Below are positions 60,671-64,000 of a stretch of 64,000 bases of DNA, in pieces (position 1 is the first letter of the stretch; every line of letters begins with the position of its first letter). A program made the position numbers and the translations under genes. Location of the stretch: contig NZ_CP109598.1 in NCBI RefSeq assembly GCF_036327775.1, positions 6,739,501 to 6,803,500 of the forward strand, in the 5' to 3' direction. The notes under the pieces were generated by a model. That model ran no database searches. It worked only from the letters and a program-made list of their open reading frames with translations, and had not been told where the DNA came from. Source of the stretch: Streptomyces sp. NBC_01498. Its GTDB lineage: Bacteria > Actinomycetota > Actinomycetes > Streptomycetales > Streptomycetaceae.

Positions 60671-60698
60671 ACGGGCCGCTGCGGTACGGCCCTCCGGG

Positions 60699-61274
60699 TC
60701 AGACCCCGACGCCGAAATCGGCGGCGATGCCGGACAGGCCACTCGCGTAACCCTGGCCGACGGCACGGAACTTCCACTCCGCGCCGTTGCGGTACAGCTC
60801 ACCGAAGACCATCGCCGTCTCGGTCGCCGCGTCCTCGCTCAGGTCGTACCGTGCCAGTTCGGCGCCACCGTCCTGGTTCACCACCCGGATGAAGGCGTTG
60901 CGGACCTGACCGAAGCTGTGACCCCGGCTCTCGGCGTCATGGATGGACACCGGGAAGACGATCCTGGCGACCTCGGCGGGCACGCCGGCCAGATTCACCT
61001 TGACGACCTCGTCGTCCCCCTCACCCTCACCGGTCAGATTGTCGCCGGTGTGCTCCACCGAACCGTCAGGACTCCGCAGGTTGTTGTAGAAGATGAAGTC
61101 CTGATCCGTGCGGACCTTCCCGGCCTCGTTCACCAGCAGGGCACTGGCGTCCAGGTCGTAGTCGGTACCGGTCGTCGTGCGGACGTCCCACCCGAGACCG
61201 ACCAGGACGGCTGTCAGCCCCGGCGCCTCCTTGCTGAGCGAGACATTGCCGCCTTTGGACAGGGAAACTCCCAC
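60699..61274 (-). CDS. terD: TerD-family protein
   Basis: A 191-residue single-domain TerD protein. Characteristic segments are [35 protein letters not shown] with the calcium-binding aspartates, [20 protein letters not shown] and [20 protein letters not shown]. The ribosome-binding site AGGAGG is excellent. TerD proteins bind calcium and are linked to tellurite and oxidative stress tolerance and to differentiation in Streptomyces. TerB is encoded 1.9 kb away and a double TerD protein at 17 kb. Confidence 0.95.
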   Translation of the reverse strand: MGVSLSKGGNVSLSKEAPGLTAVLVGLGWDVRTTTGTDYDLDASALLVNEAGKVRTDQDFIFYNNLRSPDGSVEHTGDNLTGEGEGDDEVVKVNLAGVPAEVARIVFPVSIHDAESRGHSFGQVRNAFIRVVNQDGGAELARYDLSEDAATETAMVFGELYRNGAEWKFRAVGQGYASGLSGIAADFGVGV

Positions 61275-61318
61275 GCTGGTCCTCCTGGGTCGAGTTGGTG
61301 ACCGTGACGAAAATCTTC

Positions 61319-61335
61319 GACACTGGGGAAGTGTC
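61319..61335. promoter_or_regulatory. GACACT-N5-AGTGTC dyad
   Basis: A perfect 6-bp inverted repeat with a 5-base spacer lies 89-105 bases before the BlaI-type start at 61424 and 45-61 bases upstream of the divergent terD start. It could be an autoregulatory BlaI site or a terD operator; the sequence does not match the classical TACA/TGTA BlaI core. Confidence 0.35.
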
Positions 61336-61423
61336 CGTGCGGCGGCTGAGCCGCCGGGCCGGAGCCACGCCGGGACTGCGCCGGATGGACCCGGACCGCA
61401 CGTCGGAAGTGGAGGGAGACGGT

Positions 61424-61834
61424 GTGAGGCAACAGCCGGGAGGGACCGGGGGACCGGACGAGCGCCCGCGCCGGCGCGGCCAGGGCGAACTGGAGGCCCA
61501 GGTGCTCGCCGCGCTGCGCCAGGCGCCGGGACCGGTCAACGCGGGCTGGGTGCTCGACCGGCTCGACGGGGACCTGGCTTACACCACGGTCATGACCATC
61601 CTGACCCGGCTCCACGGCAAACGGGCGGTCACCCGGGAGCGGGCGGGCCGCTCCTTCGCCTGGTGCGCCACCTCCGACGAGGCGGGGCTGGCCGCCCTGC
61701 GGATGCGCCGGGTGCTGGACGCGGAGTCGGACCGCGAGGCCGTCCTCGCCCGGTTCGTCACGACCCTCTCGCCGGACGACGAACAACTGCTGCGCGATCT
61801 CCTCGGTCTGCCCGAGGACGGGGCGGAGGGCTGA
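61424..61834 (+). CDS. BlaI/MecI/CopY-family repressor
   Basis: A 136-residue protein. After a basic N-terminal extension the winged helix follows ([56 protein letters not shown]), then a helical dimerisation region. BlaI-type repressors are released when a partner M56 peptidase cleaves them. The GTG at 61424 has GGAGGGAG at the proper distance; earlier in-frame starts (61295, 61385) would add basic low-complexity sequence. The partner peptidase gene starts four bases after the stop. Confidence 0.9.
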   Translation: MRQQPGGTGGPDERPRRRGQGELEAQVLAALRQAPGPVNAGWVLDRLDGDLAYTTVMTILTRLHGKRAVTRERAGRSFAWCATSDEAGLAALRMRRVLDAESDREAVLARFVTTLSPDDEQLLRDLLGLPEDGAEG

Positions 61835-61838
61835 GCGG

Positions 61839-62870
61839 ATGGGAGTGTTCGTCCTGCTGCCGCTGCTGCTGCCCCTGACGGCGCTGCCCGTCGCGCGCCT
61901 CGCCGAGCGGCACCTCCATCCGCGCGTCGCCACCCGGCTGTTGTCGGCGCTGGCCGCCGTCCTGGCGCTGTGCAGCACGGTCTGCCTGGGACTGCTGGTG
62001 GTCGTCGGCACGGTGCAGCTGCCCGGCCACCCGCTGCCCGACGAGTGGGCCGAACGGGAGACCCGTACCACCGCGCCGTACGAGGAGGCCGCGGGCAAGG
62101 CCGCCGTCGTCGCGCTGCTCGCCGTTGCCGTGTCGTGGTCCACCGCCGCCCGCAGACACCGCCGGGTCCGACGCCGGGCGGAGCACGCGCTCGCCGGAGT
62201 GCCGGACGGCGAACTCGCCGTGCTGACGGACGAGGCCGCCTACGCGTACGCGCTGCCGGGCGTACGGGACCGGCCGCCGACCGCCCGCGCGCGTGCCCGC
62301 CGCGTGCGGTGGTCGTCCGTCCTGTCCCGGCCGGGTCTCCGCCGCCGGAGCCGGCGGACCGGGATCCCCGGCGGCCGGGTCGTCGTCTCGACCGCCATGC
62401 TGGCGTGCCTGGACGACGGCGAGCGCGCGGCGCTCCTCGCCCATGAGCGGGCGCATCTGGCCGGGCACCACCACCGTTATCTGCTCACGGTCCGCTTCGC
62501 CGCGCGCGCCAACCCGCTGCTGAGGCCGCTGCGTTCGGCCGTCGCGTACACAACGGAGCGCTGGGCCGACGAGGAGGCGGCGCGTGTGACCGGCGAGCGC
62601 CGGGTCGTGGCGCGGGCCATCGGCAAGGCGGCCCTCGTCTCACGGGGCACCCCCACCCCCACGCTGGCGGGCTTCGCCGCGCCCGGCCCCGTACCCCGCC
62701 GGGTGGCCGCACTCCTGGAGCCCGCGCCGTCACCCGTGAGCTGGCCGTCGGTCTTCACCGCCGTGGGCCTGGCGGCATGGGCGGCGGCGGCCGGGACACT
62801 GGGCTCCGCACTCTCCTCGGCGAACGCGACGGTCACGCTCTTCCTCGTCCTCAAGGCCGGGCCGTTGTGA
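61839..62870 (+). CDS. M56-family membrane metallopeptidase
   Basis: A 343-residue protein with about four or five membrane helices. The zinc motif is in LLAHERAHLAGHHH (HExxH-like HERAH near residue 202), followed by the acidic WADEEAARVTG helix. It has no C-terminal penicillin-binding sensor like that of BlaR1. Paired with the BlaI-type repressor four bases upstream, it probably cleaves it in response to an unknown membrane or cell-wall signal. Both genes are very widespread in actinobacteria. Confidence 0.92.
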   Translation: MGVFVLLPLLLPLTALPVARLAERHLHPRVATRLLSALAAVLALCSTVCLGLLVVVGTVQLPGHPLPDEWAERETRTTAPYEEAAGKAAVVALLAVAVSWSTAARRHRRVRRRAEHALAGVPDGELAVLTDEAAYAYALPGVRDRPPTARARARRVRWSSVLSRPGLRRRSRRTGIPGGRVVVSTAMLACLDDGERAALLAHERAHLAGHHHRYLLTVRFAARANPLLRPLRSAVAYTTERWADEEAARVTGERRVVARAIGKAALVSRGTPTPTLAGFAAPGPVPRRVAALLEPAPSPVSWPSVFTAVGLAAWAAAAGTLGSALSSANATVTLFLVLKAGPL

Positions 62871-62980
62871 GCCCCGGCGGGTGTGCGCCTACCCGGCCAA
62901 ACCCCGGCCCGCCCCGGCTCCGGACCCGATCCGGACGGTCCGCCGGACCGGGCCCCTCGGACGCCGCCGGGGCTGTGTCT

Positions 62981-63190
62981 GCCACGTAGCGACGGGTGCG
63001 CGACGCCCGGCACGCACGCTCTCCCCGCGACGACCCGAGGGGCACGGGAAGTCCCCCCGTGTCGTCGGAGTCGGCCACATACGGCCGGGCCGTCCGCCAC
63101 GCCGATCTCCGTCGTGCGAGCGCACTCACCGGCGCGAGGACATCAGCCGTTCCGGGACGGGCCCCTGCCCTGCCCCACGGGCGGCCGACC
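62981..63190. repeat. Diverged copy of the intergenic repeat family
   Basis: The 339-base spacer 62871-63209 has no supported gene. CCACGTAGCG... at 62982 and GCCCGGCACGCAC at 63005 match the sequence around the racemase stop (20379-20413) at most positions, and CGATCTCCGTCGTGCGAGCGCAC near 63098 resembles the hairpin part of the 20442 repeat. Likely a decayed member of the same family. Confidence 0.45.
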
Positions 63191-63209
63191 CCACGTGCCG
63201 GACCCGGAC

Positions 63210-63665
63210 CTAGACGTCGAACTCCTGCGGCTGGAGACCGAGCGCGAGGCACGCCTCACGGACCACGGCCCGCTCCTGCGCGTCGAAGTTGCCGTCCGCG
63301 CCGCCGATGATGATGCCGATCTGGACGACCGCCCGTGCCTCCTCCGGCTTCTTCTTCGCCTTGGCGACCTCCTGGAGCACATTGACCCTGCCCAGCGCCG
63401 GGTCGGCCAGCAGCTGGTTCAGATAGTCGTCGAAGCGCTTCTGGAGATCCGCCGGCGGGAAGTTCCGCAGCACGTCGTTGCTCATGATCAGCTGAGTGAC
63501 CCGCTGACGCTCGGCCGGGTCGACGGAGCCGTCCGCAGCCGCGACCAGGGCGCACATGGCCATGCCGGCGTCACGGAACGCACCGCTCTTCAAGTCGTGT
63601 TTCTTCGCCTCCAGCTGGGTCTGCATCGTCTGGGCGGATTCCTTGATGCGATCCCACAGGGCCAT
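63210..63665 (-). CDS. terB: TerB-family protein
   Basis: A 151-residue TerB protein. It is helical, with two acidic turn motifs, AAADGSVDPAERQRV and GGADGNFDAQERAVV, that are typical metal-binding sites of the TerB fold. It acts with TerD-type proteins in a membrane-associated stress complex. A 20-bp dyad lies about 60 bases upstream, close to a plausible -10 region. The order relative to terD and the BlaI pair suggests, but does not prove, common control. Confidence 0.93.
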   Translation of the reverse strand: MALWDRIKESAQTMQTQLEAKKHDLKSGAFRDAGMAMCALVAAADGSVDPAERQRVTQLIMSNDVLRNFPPADLQKRFDDYLNQLLADPALGRVNVLQEVAKAKKKPEEARAVVQIGIIIGGADGNFDAQERAVVREACLALGLQPQEFDV

Positions 63666-63724
63666 GAATGCTCCGCATGTCTCGGACCGCCCGCACCGGG
63701 AGGAGCCGGCACGGACAGTGGCTT

Positions 63725-63744
63725 CTTCTACAGTGATGTAGAAG
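63725..63744. promoter_or_regulatory. CTTCTACA-N4-TGTAGAAG dyad upstream of terB
   Basis: A perfect 8-bp inverted repeat with a 4-base centre, 60-80 bases upstream of the terB ATG, just beyond the preceding gene's stop at 63748. It contains CTACA-N4-TGTAG, close to the TACA/TGTA core of BlaI/MecI operators, and a BlaI-family gene lies 1.9 kb away. Confidence 0.55.
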
Positions 63745-63747
63745 TTA

Positions 63748-64000
63748 TCAGGTCCCCGCGACGAGTCCGCTCCCCGTGGCCGAACTGGCGGACTCTCGCC
63801 ACATCGGCGGTGCGGCGGGTGTGCGGGGCGCCGGAGCGAACAGCACGGCGCGCGCGACGCGCGGTGCGAACAGCACCTTCAGCGGCGCCGACAGATGAAG
63901 CGCGGCCCGGAACGCCGTACCGACGACCGGGTCGGCGCCCGCCCGCCTCTCCACCCGGGCCAGATACCAGGTCGTGGGCCGGTCCACCGTACGGACCCGT
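63748..64000 (-). CDS. C-terminal part of a probable FAD-dependent oxidoreductase
   Basis: The frame is open to the window edge, so the gene begins outside. The visible 83 residues, RVRTVDRPTTWYLARVE then DPVVGTAFRAALHLSAPLKV, look like the end of a flavin monooxygenase / geranylgeranyl-reductase-type protein, where an arginine-rich helix and a hydrophobic turn follow the FAD domain. That recognition is tentative. A GTG at 63987 could be a start, but the upstream residues read as coding. It runs in the same direction as terB, with 82 bases between. Confidence 0.5.
   Translation of the reverse strand, partial: RVRTVDRPTTWYLARVERRAGADPVVGTAFRAALHLSAPLKVLFAPRVARAVLFAPAPRTPAAPPMWRESASSATGSGLVAGT

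Overview
The window is very GC-rich DNA with strong third-position G/C bias, almost no non-coding AT-rich sequence, and gene families typical of Streptomyces: SARP/AfsR regulator, subtilisin-inhibitor-like protein, TgmA/TgmB graspetide pair, a phenolic-lipid type III polyketide operon, TerD/TerB proteins, GH75 chitosanase and Rv1733c-like membrane protein. I read it as a chromosomal segment of a Streptomyces or close relative. No rRNA, tRNA, CRISPR array, transposase or phage gene is visible. The very long open frames lying antisense to real genes are GC-bias artefacts and were left out.

Layout. 1-9.1 kb: end of a NarL-type response regulator, a small membrane protein, a divergent MFS transporter/ROK regulator pair, a BrkB-type membrane protein, an anti-sigma-type ATPase, a cysteine-synthase-like PLP enzyme and a SRPBCC/DeoR pair. 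9.3-21.7 kb: a large membrane protein with a lipase-type serine motif, convergent with a beta-helix/AAA ATPase fusion; then an Rv1733c-like protein, a MOSC protein, a Pro/Gln-rich protein divergent from a double TerD protein, an HpnB-like glycosyltransferase, a glutamate-racemase-like enzyme, a repeat-rich spacer and a small membrane protein. 21.8-28.2 kb: lnt, a NUDIX hydrolase, an srsABC-like operon (type III PKS, ICMT-type methyltransferase, FAD oxygenase) with a divergent UbiA prenyltransferase, and a 168-bp element bounded by 14-bp inverted repeats. 28.2-35.2 kb: a transmembrane sigma-like/zinc-finger/ricin protein, the tgmAB graspetide pair, an SSI-type protease inhibitor and a Tat-exported metallophosphoesterase.

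35.2-46.1 kb is catabolic. A translationally coupled operon (aldehyde dehydrogenase, CUT2 sugar ABC transporter, secreted protein) ends at a strong terminator. A second coupled operon (FGGY kinase, GlpA-like and GlpB-like flavoproteins) has a dyad just upstream of the kinase start. 46.3-53.5 kb: a conserved hypothetical protein, an APC amino-acid permease, a GH75 chitosanase, a NUDIX hydrolase, a 49-residue basic protein and a Tat-exported GH127-like arabinofuranosidase with a C-terminal lectin-like module and a LacI-type palindrome upstream. 53.7-64 kb: a 1189-residue SARP/NB-ARC/TPR regulator, a 10-bp tandem array, a siderophore-interacting protein, a KhtT/KhtU-like antiporter pair, TerD, a BlaI/M56-peptidase pair, TerB, and the end of a probable flavoprotein gene.

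The most interesting items are the compact graspetide pair without a local methyltransferase, the polyketide operon facing a prenyltransferase, the beta-helix/AAA fusion, the membrane sigma-like/lectin protein, the sugar-uptake operon with a coupled unknown exoprotein, the candidate non-autonomous element, a dispersed hairpin-bearing intergenic repeat family, and a CTACA-N4-TGTAG dyad near the BlaI pair. All functional statements come from reading translated sequence; no similarity search was run.
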